This document shows positions 16,947 through 27,396 of a DNA stretch of 37,311 nucleotides, piece by piece. The notes below the pieces were generated by a model, which did no database searches, was not told where the DNA came from, and saw nothing but the letters and a program-made list of their open reading frames with translations. The first letter of the stretch is position 1, and each line of letters begins with the position of its first letter. Source of the stretch: an uncultured Lachnospiraceae bacterium (lineage in GTDB: Bacteria; Bacillota; Clostridia; Lachnospirales; Lachnospiraceae); assembly GCA_905233695.1 (NCBI GenBank), contig CAJODN010000017.1:1-37311 (forward strand), written 5' to 3'. A program made the position numbers and the translations under genes.

Positions 16947-16965
16947 GTACGGTTCTACGTACGGT
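16947..16965. promoter_or_regulatory. Direct repeats GTACGGT in the gap leader
   Basis: GTACGGT occurs at 16947-16953 and again at 16959-16965, a 12-bp period (about one helix turn). The pair sits roughly 11-29 bases after the predicted transcription start, where a bound protein could block elongation. No regulator gene is adjacent. Confidence 0.4.
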
Positions 16966-16999
16966 ACAAATAAAGAATAACTTTTAGGAGGAATTTAAA

Positions 17000-18016
17000 A
17001 TGGCAGTAAGAGTAGCTATTAATGGATTCGGACGTATAGGACGTCTTGCATTCAGACAAATGTTCGGAGCTGATGGATATGAAGTTGTTGCAATTAACGA
17101 CTTAACAAGCCCTAAGATGCTTGCACATCTTCTTAAGTATGACAGCTCACAGGGAAGATATGAGAAGGCTGATACAGTAACAGCCGGTGAAGATTCAATC
17201 ACAGTTGACGGCAAAGAGATTAAGATTTATGCTGAGGCTGATGCAAGTAACTGTCCTTGGGGAGACCTTAAGGTAGATGTAGTTCTTGAGTGTACAGGAT
17301 TCTACACATCTAAGGATAAGGCTTCTGCTCACATTAAGGCAGGCGCTCGTAAGGTTGTTATCTCTGCTCCTGCAGGAAACGATCTCCCTACAATCGTTTA
17401 CAACGTTAACCACAACACACTTAAGGCTGATGACACTGTTATCTCTGCAGCTTCATGTACAACTAACTGCTTAGCACCTATGGCTGACGCACTTAATAAG
17501 TATGCTGAGATTCAGTCAGGTATTATGTGTACAATCCACGCTTACACAGGCGATCAGATGACACTTGACGGACCGCAACGTAAGGGTGACTTAAGAAGAT
17601 CTCGTGCCGCTGCAGTTAATATCGTACCTAACTCAACAGGTGCTGCTAAGGCTATCGGTCTTGTTATCCCTGAATTAAACGGTAAGTTAATCGGTGCTGC
17701 ACAGCGTGTACCTACACCTACCGGTTCAACAACAATCCTTACAGCAGTAGTTAAGGGCAATAACGTAACAGTTGACGGCATTAACGCTGCAATGAAGGCT
17801 AAGGCTACAGAGTCGTTCGGTTATAACGAAGATGAAATCGTATCAAGTGATATTATCGGTATGAGATACGGTTCATTATTCGATGCAACACAGACATTGG
17901 TTAATCAGGTATCTGATGACTTATATGAAGTTCAGGTTGTATCTTGGTATGATAACGAGAATTCATACACATCTCAGATGGTTCGTACAATCAAGTATTT
18001 CTCTGAGTTATCATAA
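17000..18016 (+). CDS. gap: Glyceraldehyde-3-phosphate dehydrogenase
   Basis: It oxidises glyceraldehyde 3-phosphate to 1,3-bisphosphoglycerate with NAD(P) reduction in glycolysis. The 338-residue protein has the nucleotide fold ([16 protein letters not shown]), the catalytic Cys153 in [10 protein letters not shown], the catalytic histidine in TIHAYTGDQ, and the C-terminal [13 protein letters not shown] signature. Codon use is strongly regular, as expected for a highly expressed gene. It has its own promoter and a strong terminator before pgk, so expression of gap can be much higher than that of the downstream genes. Confidence 0.98.
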   Translation: MAVRVAINGFGRIGRLAFRQMFGADGYEVVAINDLTSPKMLAHLLKYDSSQGRYEKADTVTAGEDSITVDGKEIKIYAEADASNCPWGDLKVDVVLECTGFYTSKDKASAHIKAGARKVVISAPAGNDLPTIVYNVNHNTLKADDTVISAASCTTNCLAPMADALNKYAEIQSGIMCTIHAYTGDQMTLDGPQRKGDLRRSRAAAVNIVPNSTGAAKAIGLVIPELNGKLIGAAQRVPTPTGSTTILTAVVKGNNVTVDGINAAMKAKATESFGYNEDEIVSSDIIGMRYGSLFDATQTLVNQVSDDLYEVQVVSWYDNENSYTSQMVRTIKYFSELS

Positions 18017-18040
18017 TTCGAATTATTAATTATGACCTTA

Positions 18041-18074
18041 AAGGTCCGGTCTTAGGACCGGGCCTTATTTTGTT
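18041..18074 (+). terminator. Intrinsic terminator between gap and pgk
   Basis: AAGGTCCGGTC (18041-18051) pairs with GACCGGGCCTT (18056-18066), 11 bp with one G-U pair and loop TTAG. The tail ATTTTGTT follows. It may be partial, letting some transcripts read on into pgk, because no clear promoter lies in the 31 bp before pgk. Confidence 0.8.
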
Positions 18075-18097
18075 AGTATTATAACGGAGGATTTTAT

Positions 18098-19306
18098 ATG
18101 GGACTTAATAAGAAAACAGTAGATGACATTAATGTAAAGGGGAAAAGGGTACTTTGTCGTTGTGACTTCAACGTACCTATTATCGAAGGCAAGATTACAG
18201 ACGAGAATCGTCTCGTAGCCGCACTTCCTACCATTAAGAAGCTTGTAGCCGACGGTGGTAAGGTCATTCTTTGTTCACACTTAGGTAAGCCTAAGGGAGA
18301 GCCGAAGCCTGAGCTTTCACTTGCGCCTGTAGCCAAGAGACTGGCTGAGCTACTCGGACAGGAAGTAAAGTTCGCTCCCGATAATGAAGTGGTGGGACCT
18401 AATGCCAAGGCTGCTATCGATGCTATGCAGGATGGCGATATCGTTCTCCTCGAGAACACTCGTTACAGAATAGAAGAGACTAAGAACGGTGAAGCGTTCT
18501 CTAAGGATCTTGCTTCAATCTGTGACATTTTCGTAAACGATGCATTCGGAACAGCTCACAGAGCACATTGTTCCAATGTAGGAGTATCTTCGCTTGTTGA
18601 TACAGCCGTTGTGGGATACCTTATGGAGAAGGAGATTAATTTCCTTGGAAATGCGGTAGAGAATCCGGTAAGACCGTTTGTAGCTATACTCGGCGGAGCT
18701 AAGATTGCTGATAAGCTTAACGTTATTAATAACTTACTTGAGAAATGCGATACCCTTATTATAGGCGGTGGTATGGCATATTCTTTCCTTAAGGCGCAAG
18801 GTTATGAGATAGGCGATTCACTCTGTGACGATAGTAAGCTTGATTATTGCTTAGAGATGATGGATAAGGCTAAGAAGGCAGGCAAGAAATTACTTCTTCC
18901 CGTTGACGTTGTTACTATTAAGAATTTCCCGGATCCTATTGACGGACCTGTTGAGACTTCTGTATATGACTTCGACGAGATTCCGTCTAATGAGGAAGGT
19001 TGCGATATAGGACCTAAGACATCGGCTCTGTATACGGAAGAAGTTAAGAATGCCAAGACTGTTGTATGGAACGGTCCTATGGGTCTCTTCGAGAACCCTG
19101 CACTTGCCAAAGGAACTCTTGAAGTTGCCAAGGCACTTGCAGCATCAGATGCCACAACAATTATCGGTGGTGGTGATTCTGCCGCAGCCGTTAACCAGAT
19201 GGGTCTCGGAGATAAGATGAGCCACATTTCCACAGGCGGAGGAGCATCCCTTGAATTCCTGGAGGGCAAGGAACTCCCCGGCGTTGTATGTGCTAATGAT
19301 AAGTAA
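18098..19306 (+). CDS. pgk: Phosphoglycerate kinase
   Basis: It transfers phosphate from 1,3-bisphosphoglycerate to ADP, making ATP and 3-phosphoglycerate. The 402-residue length is normal. Motifs include [18 protein letters not shown] (substrate site, near residue 20), SHLGKPKGE, the [11 protein letters not shown] helix, the hinge GGAKIADKL, and the nucleotide-site GGGDSAAAV near the C-terminus. The ribosome site is CGGAGG. It is followed 43 bp later by tpiA, the usual gap-pgk-tpiA-gpmI order of Firmicutes. Confidence 0.98.
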   Translation: MGLNKKTVDDINVKGKRVLCRCDFNVPIIEGKITDENRLVAALPTIKKLVADGGKVILCSHLGKPKGEPKPELSLAPVAKRLAELLGQEVKFAPDNEVVGPNAKAAIDAMQDGDIVLLENTRYRIEETKNGEAFSKDLASICDIFVNDAFGTAHRAHCSNVGVSSLVDTAVVGYLMEKEINFLGNAVENPVRPFVAILGGAKIADKLNVINNLLEKCDTLIIGGGMAYSFLKAQGYEIGDSLCDDSKLDYCLEMMDKAKKAGKKLLLPVDVVTIKNFPDPIDGPVETSVYDFDEIPSNEEGCDIGPKTSALYTEEVKNAKTVVWNGPMGLFENPALAKGTLEVAKALAASDATTIIGGGDSAAAVNQMGLGDKMSHISTGGGASLEFLEGKELPGVVCANDK

Positions 19307-19349
19307 GATCAGAATTATAGCAAGATATGAACTATAGGAGGTAATATTA

Positions 19350-20096
19350 ATGAGTAGAAGAAGAATAGTAGCAGGAAACTGGAAGATGAACAAGACTCCA
19401 TCAGAGGCTAAGGCTTTAGTAGAAGAGCTTAAGCCCCTCGTTAACAATGCTGATGTTGACGTAGTATACTGCGTGCCTGCAGTTGACATCGTTCCCGTTG
19501 TAGAAGCTGTTAAGGGCACTAATGTTAAGGTTGGTGCAGAGAACCTTTATACAGAGGACAAAGGTGCTTACACAGGTGAGATTTCAGCAGATATGCTTGT
19601 TGATGCAGGCGTTGAATATGTAGTAATCGGTCACTCTGAGAGAAGAGAATACTTCGCAGAGACTGATGAATTCCTTAATAAGAAGGTTAAAAAGGCAATC
19701 GAGAAAGGTCTTACACCCATCCTTTGCTGTGGTGAGTCATTAGAGCAGAGAGAGATGGGCGTTACAATGGACTGGATTCGCCTTCAGATTAAGTCTGACT
19801 TAACAGGCGTTGCTGCTTCAGATGTAGCTAAGATGGTAATCGCTTATGAGCCTATCTGGGCTATCGGAACAGGTAAGACGGCAACCAGCGATCAGGCTGA
19901 GGAAGTTTGTGCAGGAATCAGGGAGTGTATTGCTGAGATGTATGACCAAGCAACAGCTGATGCAGTTCGTATCCAGTATGGCGGATCTGTTAATGCAGGT
20001 AACGCAACAGAGCTTTTCTCTAAGCCCAATATCGACGGCGGTCTTGTAGGTGGTGCCTCACTTAAGGCTGATTTTGGAGATATTGTTAATGCGTAA
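19350..20096 (+). CDS. tpiA: Triosephosphate isomerase
   Basis: It interconverts dihydroxyacetone phosphate and glyceraldehyde 3-phosphate. The 248-residue barrel has the catalytic residues N10/K12 (GNWKMNK), H95 (VIGHSERR) and E167 ([11 protein letters not shown]), and the phosphate-binding QYGGSVN and GGLVGGASL loops. The ribosome site is AGGAGG. A terminator follows at 20127, so it closes the pgk-tpiA unit. Confidence 0.98.
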   Translation: MSRRRIVAGNWKMNKTPSEAKALVEELKPLVNNADVDVVYCVPAVDIVPVVEAVKGTNVKVGAENLYTEDKGAYTGEISADMLVDAGVEYVVIGHSERREYFAETDEFLNKKVKKAIEKGLTPILCCGESLEQREMGVTMDWIRLQIKSDLTGVAASDVAKMVIAYEPIWAIGTGKTATSDQAEEVCAGIRECIAEMYDQATADAVRIQYGGSVNAGNATELFSKPNIDGGLVGGASLKADFGDIVNA

Positions 20097-20126
20097 CAAT
20101 AATTATATTATGATTTAATAAGATTG

Positions 20127-20161
20127 AGGTTCTGTATTCCGGTGATACAGAACCTTTTTTT
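20127..20161 (+). terminator. Intrinsic terminator after tpiA
   Basis: AGGTTCTGTAT (20127-20137) pairs perfectly with ATACAGAACCT (20145-20155) and runs into a T stretch to 20161. Confidence 0.9.
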
Positions 20162-20250
20162 GTTTACAGTAGTTATGCAAAATGTGATAAAACATTTACC
20201 TATACATTTCTTTTTTGACAATTATTATCGTGTTGTTAAAGCGTTTATTA

Positions 20251-20259
20251 TGATATAAT
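20251..20259 (+). promoter_or_regulatory. Extended -10 element before the CapA gene
   Basis: TGATATAAT (20251-20259) lies 41 bp before the start codon and matches the extended -10 also seen before purL and ispF. A TTGACA at 20215-20220 is too far away to be its -35. An inverted repeat, AAATGT/ACATTT (20180-20197), lies further upstream. Confidence 0.5.
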
Positions 20260-20299
20260 GTAGCGTGAAGTGTATTAATGGTGTAATCACAGGAAGTTT

Positions 20300-21673
20300 A
20301 TGAAATCAAAGATTAAAATAAGTATAGTACTGGCCATATGCTTGACGGGACTTGCTCTATGCGGTTGCGAAGCCGACAAAGCCGAGGCATCCACCGGGAC
20401 GGCGTCCTATACTCAGCTTGAATTATCTCAATTCGACTATGATATCGAGCGTGTTATCGGTTCCGCCACCAAGGAATTTATGGGCAACCACCCAATAGAC
20501 CAAAGCTTCTTTGCATGGTTTATATCTGAATACGGCATACAGGCTTTTAATGATATTTTAGCCAAGAATAAGTTCGATGACCCTGCGGTATGGATTGATG
20601 CTTCCGGTAGAAGTATACACGTTCTCTGGTATGAGTACTGTCAGGACACGGGGCTTGACGCATTCGAGAATCATTATACATACGTTGTCAATACCAACTA
20701 CGATGATGAAGTGACATTTGATATAACGGGCGATGTGTCGATGGCTGACGATAAGGCCACAACTACCTATATGATTGAGCAACCTAACGGTCTTATGGAT
20801 TGCTTCGATGATGATGTCTTCGATGCCATTAATGAGAGCGACATATTTATTATTAACAATGAGTTCGCCTATACAACAGGCGGAGATCCTATTGTTGAGA
20901 AGTACTATACATTCAGGAGTAATCCCGATAGGCTTCGGGAGCTTTTCTCAATCGGTGTGGATTCGGTGACCCTTGCCAATAATCACGTATATGATTACAG
21001 GGAAGAGGGACTACTTGATACACTTAAGACTCTTGAAGGTTCGAGAATGCCATATATAGGTGCAGGAAGGAACTTAGAGGATGCTTCTCAGCCCATTTAC
21101 TATATCGCGGGTGGTCGTAAGATTGCGATTGTGAATGCATCTCAGATTGAGAAGAATCAGAATTTTACGAAAGCTGCGACAGAGGATTCGGCAGGTATTC
21201 TTAAGTGCCTCGACCCTACACATTTTACAGAGGTAATTAGCGAAGCGAAGAAGAATTCCGACTGTGTCCTTGCAATTGTACACTGGGGTACGGAGTATCA
21301 GGATAGGTACGGTAAGGATCAAAATGATCTTGCAAATGCGTTTGCCGAAGCGGGGGCTGATGTAATAATCGGCGGTCATCCCCATGTGCTTCAGGGCTTT
21401 GATTATATAGGCGATACGCCTGTGTATTACAGTCTCGGTAATTTCTATTTTTCGCTTGATGAAAACATGCCTGCAGATTACGAGACGGGAATTGCGACTG
21501 TTACGGTTAGAAAAGACGGAAGTATTGACGCAGGATTTATTCCGTGCTATTTCTCCGATGGAGTAGTAAGTGTTGTTACGGATGATGCAGATGAAACCAA
21601 GATCCGAAGCAGACTTAACAATGTATCTAATAACGCTATCTTAGATAGCAAAGGCATAATAAGAAAAAAATAA
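20300..21673 (+). CDS. CapA-family lipoprotein, metallophosphatase-like
   Basis: It is related to the CapA/PgsA proteins of poly-gamma-glutamate synthesis, which have a calcineurin-like fold. The 457-residue protein has a lipoprotein signal peptide with Cys23 in LCGC, so it should be anchored to the outer face of the membrane. Residues about 45-115 are a lineage-type N-terminal region I do not recognise. CapA motifs follow: TGDVSMAD, LANNHVYDYREEG, VHWGTEYQ, IGGHPHVLQGF and YSLGNFYFS. No capB or capC gene is nearby, so poly-glutamate export is not supported. It may instead act on a wall or surface polymer. It sits between tpiA and gpmI, with its own promoter, and is 20 bp from gpmI. Confidence 0.85.
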   Translation: MKSKIKISIVLAICLTGLALCGCEADKAEASTGTASYTQLELSQFDYDIERVIGSATKEFMGNHPIDQSFFAWFISEYGIQAFNDILAKNKFDDPAVWIDASGRSIHVLWYEYCQDTGLDAFENHYTYVVNTNYDDEVTFDITGDVSMADDKATTTYMIEQPNGLMDCFDDDVFDAINESDIFIINNEFAYTTGGDPIVEKYYTFRSNPDRLRELFSIGVDSVTLANNHVYDYREEGLLDTLKTLEGSRMPYIGAGRNLEDASQPIYYIAGGRKIAIVNASQIEKNQNFTKAATEDSAGILKCLDPTHFTEVISEAKKNSDCVLAIVHWGTEYQDRYGKDQNDLANAFAEAGADVIIGGHPHVLQGFDYIGDTPVYYSLGNFYFSLDENMPADYETGIATVTVRKDGSIDAGFIPCYFSDGVVSVVTDDADETKIRSRLNNVSNNAILDSKGIIRKK

Positions 21674-21693
21674 TAGAAGCGAGGTAAATTAAG

Positions 21694-23238
21694 GTGAGAA
21701 AGAAACCAACAGTATTAATGGTATTAGACGGATATGGTCTTAATGACAATCCCAAGGGAAATGCGATAGCTATGGCTAACACGCCGAGAATGGACGACCT
21801 TATGAAAAATTGTCCTTTTGTTAAAGGTAATGCGTCCGGTCTTGCAGTTGGACTACCGGATGGTCAGATGGGTAATTCCGAGGTCGGTCATATGAATATC
21901 GGAGCAGGAAGGATTATTTACCAGGATCTGACTAAGATAACCAAGGAGATTGAGGATGGTACGTTCTTCGAGAACAAGGTGCTTCTTCAGGCTATTGATA
22001 ATTGTAAGAAGAATAACTCTGACTTGCATCTCTGGGGACTTCTGTCTGACGGTGGTGTTCATTCTCATAACACACACCTATACGGACTTCTTGAGATGGC
22101 CAAGAGAAACGGTCTTACTAATGTATATGTACACGCCTTCCTCGATGGAAGAGATACGCCTCCTGCATCAGGTAAGGATTATGTTGCTGAGCTTGAGGCA
22201 GAGATGGAGAAGATTGGCGTAGGTAAAGTTGCATCTCTTTCCGGTCGTTACTATGCAATGGACAGAGATACCAACTACGACAGAATTGAGAAGGCTTATG
22301 ATTCGCTTGTATTTGGTAAAGGTGTCATCGATACGTCGGCAACTCACGCTATGCAGGAAAGCTACGACAATGATGTAACAGATGAATTCGTGCTTCCGAC
22401 AGTTATTGTAGATGAAGATGGCAAGCCTCTATCTCTCGTTAAGGAGAATGATTCGGTTATCTTCTTTAACTTCAGACCTGACAGGGCAAGAGAGATAACA
22501 CGTGCGTTTTGTGATGATGATTTTAAGGGATTTAAGAGAGATTTCATTAATCTTACATATGTATGCTTCAAGGATTATGATGAGACAATCCCCAATAAGT
22601 TAATTGCATTTCCGAAGGAAGAGATTGTTAATACATTCGGCGAATTCTTGGCTAACAATAACCTTAAGCAACTTCGTCTTGCTGAGACTGAGAAATATGC
22701 TCATGTAACATTTTTCTTTAACGGAGGAATTGAGGATCCCAACAAATTCGAGTCACGAATTCTTGTTGATTCACCGAAGGATGTTGCCACATACGACTTA
22801 AAGCCGGAGATGAGTGCACCTGAGGTTGGAATGGATCTTGTGGAAGCCATTACATCAGATGAGTATGATGTAATTGTAATTAACTTCGCTAACCCCGATA
22901 TGGTAGGTCACACCGGAGTAATCGAAGCGGCAATTAAGGCTGTTGAGAAGGTGGACGAACTGGTTGGTAAAGCAGTTGATGCCATAAAAGAAGTTGGCGG
23001 TGTAATGTTTATATGTGCCGACCATGGTAATGCAGAGAAGATGATTGATTATGAGACGGGAGCGCCTCATACAGCTCATACAACCAACCCCGTTCCGTTT
23101 ATTCTTGTTAACGGAGATGACAACTGGAGTCTAAGAGAAGGCGGTCGCCTCGCCGACATCGCCCCAACCCTAATCGACATCATGGGCATGGAACAACCTA
23201 AGGAGATGACAGGGGAATCATTATTGATAAGAAACTAG
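21694..23238 (+). CDS. gpmI: Phosphoglycerate mutase, cofactor-independent
   Basis: It interconverts 3- and 2-phosphoglycerate using two manganese ions and a phosphoserine intermediate. The 514-residue length is normal. The alkaline-phosphatase-like metal site is present (VLMVLDGYG at the N-terminus, CADHGNAE and PHTAHTTNPVPF near the C-terminus). The phosphorylated serine is S62 in GQMGNSEVGHMNIG. The start is GTG at 21694, preceded by GCGAGG. It follows the CapA gene by 20 bp and so is probably transcribed from that gene's promoter. Confidence 0.97.
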   Translation: MRKKPTVLMVLDGYGLNDNPKGNAIAMANTPRMDDLMKNCPFVKGNASGLAVGLPDGQMGNSEVGHMNIGAGRIIYQDLTKITKEIEDGTFFENKVLLQAIDNCKKNNSDLHLWGLLSDGGVHSHNTHLYGLLEMAKRNGLTNVYVHAFLDGRDTPPASGKDYVAELEAEMEKIGVGKVASLSGRYYAMDRDTNYDRIEKAYDSLVFGKGVIDTSATHAMQESYDNDVTDEFVLPTVIVDEDGKPLSLVKENDSVIFFNFRPDRAREITRAFCDDDFKGFKRDFINLTYVCFKDYDETIPNKLIAFPKEEIVNTFGEFLANNNLKQLRLAETEKYAHVTFFFNGGIEDPNKFESRILVDSPKDVATYDLKPEMSAPEVGMDLVEAITSDEYDVIVINFANPDMVGHTGVIEAAIKAVEKVDELVGKAVDAIKEVGGVMFICADHGNAEKMIDYETGAPHTAHTTNPVPFILVNGDDNWSLREGGRLADIAPTLIDIMGMEQPKEMTGESLLIRN

Positions 23239-23255
23239 AGTAAGCGACTGAGTAG

Positions 23256-23341
23256 CCAAGACCCGCTAAGTTACCGGCACACCCCATTCGGGGTGCGCAT
23301 ACGACATTTCGTCATGAGCGTGCGGGTACTTGGTCCGAAGG
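23256..23341 (+). other. Closed multi-hairpin element in the purC leader
   Basis: CCAAG (23256-23260) pairs with CTTGG (23329-23333), and CCCGC (23262-23266) pairs with GCGGG (23322-23326). They enclose CACCCC-ATTC-GGGGTG (23280-23295) and a second hairpin with GAC/GTC (23303-23313) extended by CAT/ATG. The element ends in GGTACTTGGTCCGAAGG, which recurs before purB. No T run follows, and its function is unknown. Confidence 0.5.
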
Positions 23342-23375
23342 CGCATGATAGGAATTCAAATAAAGGAGAGAGATT

Positions 23376-24236
23376 ATGAAACCCGTAAAAGAAGGTAAAG
23401 TAAGAGAAATGTACGATTACGGCGATACTATTATTCTTGTTGCAACAGATAGAATAAGTGCATTCGATGTAATTCTTAAGAACGAAATCAAAGATAAGGG
23501 TATCATTCTTACCAAGATGAGTAAATTCTGGTTCGATATGACAAGCGATATCGTACCTAACCATATGCTTAGCGTCGATACAGCCGATATGCCGGAGTTC
23601 TTCAGAAAAAAAGAGTTCGAAGGAAGATCAATGATCTGTAAGAGCCTTGATATGCTGCCTGTTGAATGTATCGTAAGAGGATATATTACAGGCTCAGGAT
23701 GGAAGAGCTATCAGGAAGACGGTACCGTATGCGGAATAAAGTTGCCTAGGGGTCTTAAGGAATCAGAGAAGCTTCCCGAGGCAATCTATACACCTTCGAC
23801 CAAGGCTGAGATTGGCGACCATGATGAGAACATTTCCTATGAGGAGACAATAAGAATACTGGAAGATTATTATCCCGGACGCGGAAGAGAGCTCGCCGCA
23901 CAGATTAAGGATTATACTCTTGAACTATATAATACCTGTGCTGAATATGCTCTTGAAAAGGGAATTATTATTGCCGACACCAAGTTCGAATTCGGTCTTG
24001 ATGAAAAGGGTAGAGTTATCCTTGCAGATGAGATGCTGACACCCGACAGTTCACGCTTCTGGCCTAAGTCAGAATATAAGAAGGGTAAGTCACAGCCTTC
24101 ATTTGATAAGCAGTTTGTTCGTGATTATCTTAAGGAGAATCCGGACTGCGGATACAAGCTTCCGAAGGATGTAATAGACAAGACCATTGCGAAATATAAA
24201 GAAGCGTATGAGATGCTCACAGGAGAGAAGATTTAA
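23376..24236 (+). CDS. purC: Phosphoribosylaminoimidazole-succinocarboxamide synthase
   Basis: It joins CAIR and aspartate with ATP to make SAICAR in purine synthesis. The 286-residue protein has the N-terminal KVREMYDYGDTIILVATDRISAFD-type nucleotide region, the VECIVRGYITGSGWKSY motif and the IIADTKFEFG and DSSRFW signatures. The ribosome site is AAAGGAGAG. It is 51 bp upstream of purB, whose product acts on SAICAR next. Neither purL nor other pur genes are adjacent. Confidence 0.97.
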   Translation: MKPVKEGKVREMYDYGDTIILVATDRISAFDVILKNEIKDKGIILTKMSKFWFDMTSDIVPNHMLSVDTADMPEFFRKKEFEGRSMICKSLDMLPVECIVRGYITGSGWKSYQEDGTVCGIKLPRGLKESEKLPEAIYTPSTKAEIGDHDENISYEETIRILEDYYPGRGRELAAQIKDYTLELYNTCAEYALEKGIIIADTKFEFGLDEKGRVILADEMLTPDSSRFWPKSEYKKGKSQPSFDKQFVRDYLKENPDCGYKLPKDVIDKTIAKYKEAYEMLTGEKI

Positions 24237-24247
24237 TAAGTGGACGA

Positions 24248-24263
24248 GGTACTTGGACCGAGG
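24248..24263 (+). repeat. Short repeat shared by the purC and purB leaders
   Basis: GGTACTTGGACCGAGG here matches GGTACTTGGTCCGAAG at 23325-23340 in 14 of 16 positions. Both lie 25-50 bases before a pur gene start. This copy is not inside a visible multi-stem fold. Confidence 0.5.
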
Positions 24264-24287
24264 ACACAATGTTATGGAGGATAAGAA

Positions 24288-25739
24288 ATGGGAACAGACA
24301 GATACATAAGTCCGCTGTCAGAGCGATATGCAAGCAAGGAAATGCAATTCATTTTCTCTCAGGACAAGAAATTTACAACCTGGAGAAAACTCTGGATTGC
24401 ACTTGCGGAAACCGAGATGGAACTTGGTCTCTCAGAAAATGGAGTTCCGGTTATAACTCAGGAACAAATTGATGAGCTTAAGGCTAACGTTGATAATATC
24501 AACTACGATGTTGCTAAAAAAAGAGAGAAGGAAGTAAGACACGACGTTATGAGTCATGTGTATGCTTACGGACAGCAGTGCCCTAAGGCTGCGGGTATTA
24601 TTCATCTCGGCGCCACAAGCTGCTATGTGGGCGACAACACTGATATTATCATTATGCGCGATGCCCTTAATCTTGTAAGAACTAAGCTTGTAAATGTTAT
24701 AGCGGAACTTGCAAAATTCGCTGATGAATACAAAGAATTACCTACACTTGCATTCACACATTTTCAACCCGCACAACCTACTACAATCGGAAAGAGAGCA
24801 ACGCTTTGGATTAATGAATTCATGATGGACTTAGAGGACTTAGACTATGTATCATCGACTCTTAAGCTCCTCGGTTCTAAGGGTACAACCGGTACACAGG
24901 CAAGCTTCAAGGAACTCTTTAATGATGATAATGAAGTTATAGATAAGATTGACCCTATGATTGCGAAGAAGATGGGATTCGATTCTTGTGTTCCCGTGTC
25001 AGGACAGACCTATTCTCGTAAGGTTGATACAAGAGTATGTAATGTCCTTGCCGGAATCTGTGCAAGTGCCCATAAGATGAGTAATGATATTCGCCTGTTA
25101 CAACATTTAAAAGAGATAGAAGAACCATTTGAAAAGACACAGATTGGGTCAAGCGCAATGGCATATAAGCGTAACCCTATGAGAAGCGAAAGAATTGCAT
25201 CACTTTCTCGCTACGTTATGATTGATGCCCTTAATCCCGCAATCACTTCTGCGACACAGTGGTTCGAGAGGACGCTTGATGACTCCGCCAATAAGAGAAT
25301 ATCAATTGCGGAAGGTTTCCTTGCAACAGACGGTGTTCTTGACTTATGCTTAAATGTGGTTGACGGTCTTGTTGTGTACGATAAGGTTGTTACAAAGCGT
25401 CTAATGAGCGAATTACCGTTTATGGCAACTGAGAATATAATGATGGATGTTGTTAAGAACGGCGGTAACAGACAAGAACTTCACGAGGAAATCAGACAGC
25501 TTTCTATGGAAGCAGGTAAAAATGTCAAGGTTGAAGGAAAAGACAATAATCTTCTTGAACTTATAGCGGAAGATGACGCATTCCCAATGACATTAGAAGA
25601 ATTAGAGTCCACAATGGATCCTGCCAAGTATGTGGGACGCGCTCCTTACCAAGTAACAAAATACCTGGATGAAGTGGTGAATCCGGTACTTGAAGACAAT
25701 AAGGATATAATTGGAATAAAAGCGGAAATCAATGTATAG
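24288..25739 (+). CDS. purB: Adenylosuccinate lyase
   Basis: It removes fumarate from SAICAR and from adenylosuccinate, thus acting twice in purine synthesis. The 483-residue protein contains the fumarase/lyase superfamily signature SSAMAYKRNPMRSERI, the HLGATSCYVGDN motif and the FTHFQPAQPTT segment. The length and N-terminus (RYISPLSERYAS) resemble the longer PurB subtype. The ribosome site is TGGAGG. A terminator at 25752 ends the purC-purB unit. Confidence 0.97.
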   Translation: MGTDRYISPLSERYASKEMQFIFSQDKKFTTWRKLWIALAETEMELGLSENGVPVITQEQIDELKANVDNINYDVAKKREKEVRHDVMSHVYAYGQQCPKAAGIIHLGATSCYVGDNTDIIIMRDALNLVRTKLVNVIAELAKFADEYKELPTLAFTHFQPAQPTTIGKRATLWINEFMMDLEDLDYVSSTLKLLGSKGTTGTQASFKELFNDDNEVIDKIDPMIAKKMGFDSCVPVSGQTYSRKVDTRVCNVLAGICASAHKMSNDIRLLQHLKEIEEPFEKTQIGSSAMAYKRNPMRSERIASLSRYVMIDALNPAITSATQWFERTLDDSANKRISIAEGFLATDGVLDLCLNVVDGLVVYDKVVTKRLMSELPFMATENIMMDVVKNGGNRQELHEEIRQLSMEAGKNVKVEGKDNNLLELIAEDDAFPMTLEELESTMDPAKYVGRAPYQVTKYLDEVVNPVLEDNKDIIGIKAEINV

Positions 25740-25751
25740 GAAGTGTACAGG

Positions 25752-25790
25752 GCTTAGTGATACAACATATATCACTAAGCTTTCTTGTTT
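25752..25790 (+). terminator. Intrinsic terminator after purB
   Basis: GCTTAGTGATA (25752-25762) pairs perfectly with TATCACTAAGC (25770-25780), followed by TTTCTTGTTT. Confidence 0.88.
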
Positions 25791-25792
25791 AC

Positions 25793-25821
25793 TTGCAAAA
25801 TACGTCTAATATATGTATAAT
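25793..25821 (+). promoter_or_regulatory. gdhA promoter
   Basis: TTGCAA (25793-25798), a 17-bp spacer and TATAAT (25816-25821) make a strong sigma-A-type promoter right after the purB terminator. Confidence 0.7.
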
Positions 25822-25861
25822 ATAGGCGCTGTGAATTTAACAGAAAAAAGATTACCTTTGA

Positions 25862-27235
<1,374 letters not shown>

Positions 27236-27243
27236 GATTTTAT

Positions 27244-27384
27244 AACTATTCAGAACCAAGCAAATTTCACACAAATACTTGGCGAATGCTTGCATTCGTA
27301 AGGGTATTTGTGTGAATATTTATTTGGCGAGAACCCATATGAGAAAATGTGAAGCATTTGCGAATTGGTTCTGAATAGTTTTTT
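27244..27384 (+). terminator. Giant nested inverted repeat ending in a T run after gdhA
   Basis: AACTATTCAGAACCAA (27244-27259) pairs perfectly with TTGGTTCTGAATAGTT (27365-27380). GCAAAT (27260-27265) pairs with ATTTGC (27356-27361) across a 3-base bulge. Inside, TTCACACAAATAC (27266-27278) pairs with GTATTTGTGTGAA (27304-27316), enclosing CGAATGC-TT-GCATTCG (27283-27298). A third, less ordered arm spans 27317-27355. T27379-27384 gives a terminator-like tail. It could end gdhA transcription, stabilise its mRNA, be a noncoding RNA, or be a palindromic repeat element. Confidence 0.6.
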
Positions 27385-27396
27385 AGTGTAAAACCT

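Noticed and set aside
20300-21673. A poly-gamma-glutamate capsule locus
   Set aside because: Only a CapA-like gene is present; capB and capC are absent and the neighbours are glycolytic.
23256-23341. The purC leader as a ykkC/PRPP-type riboswitch, because of the GGTCCGA word
   Set aside because: The conserved CTAGGGTTCCG-type partner segment is not present (only CTAAGTTACCGG), and the 3' half of the motif is missing.
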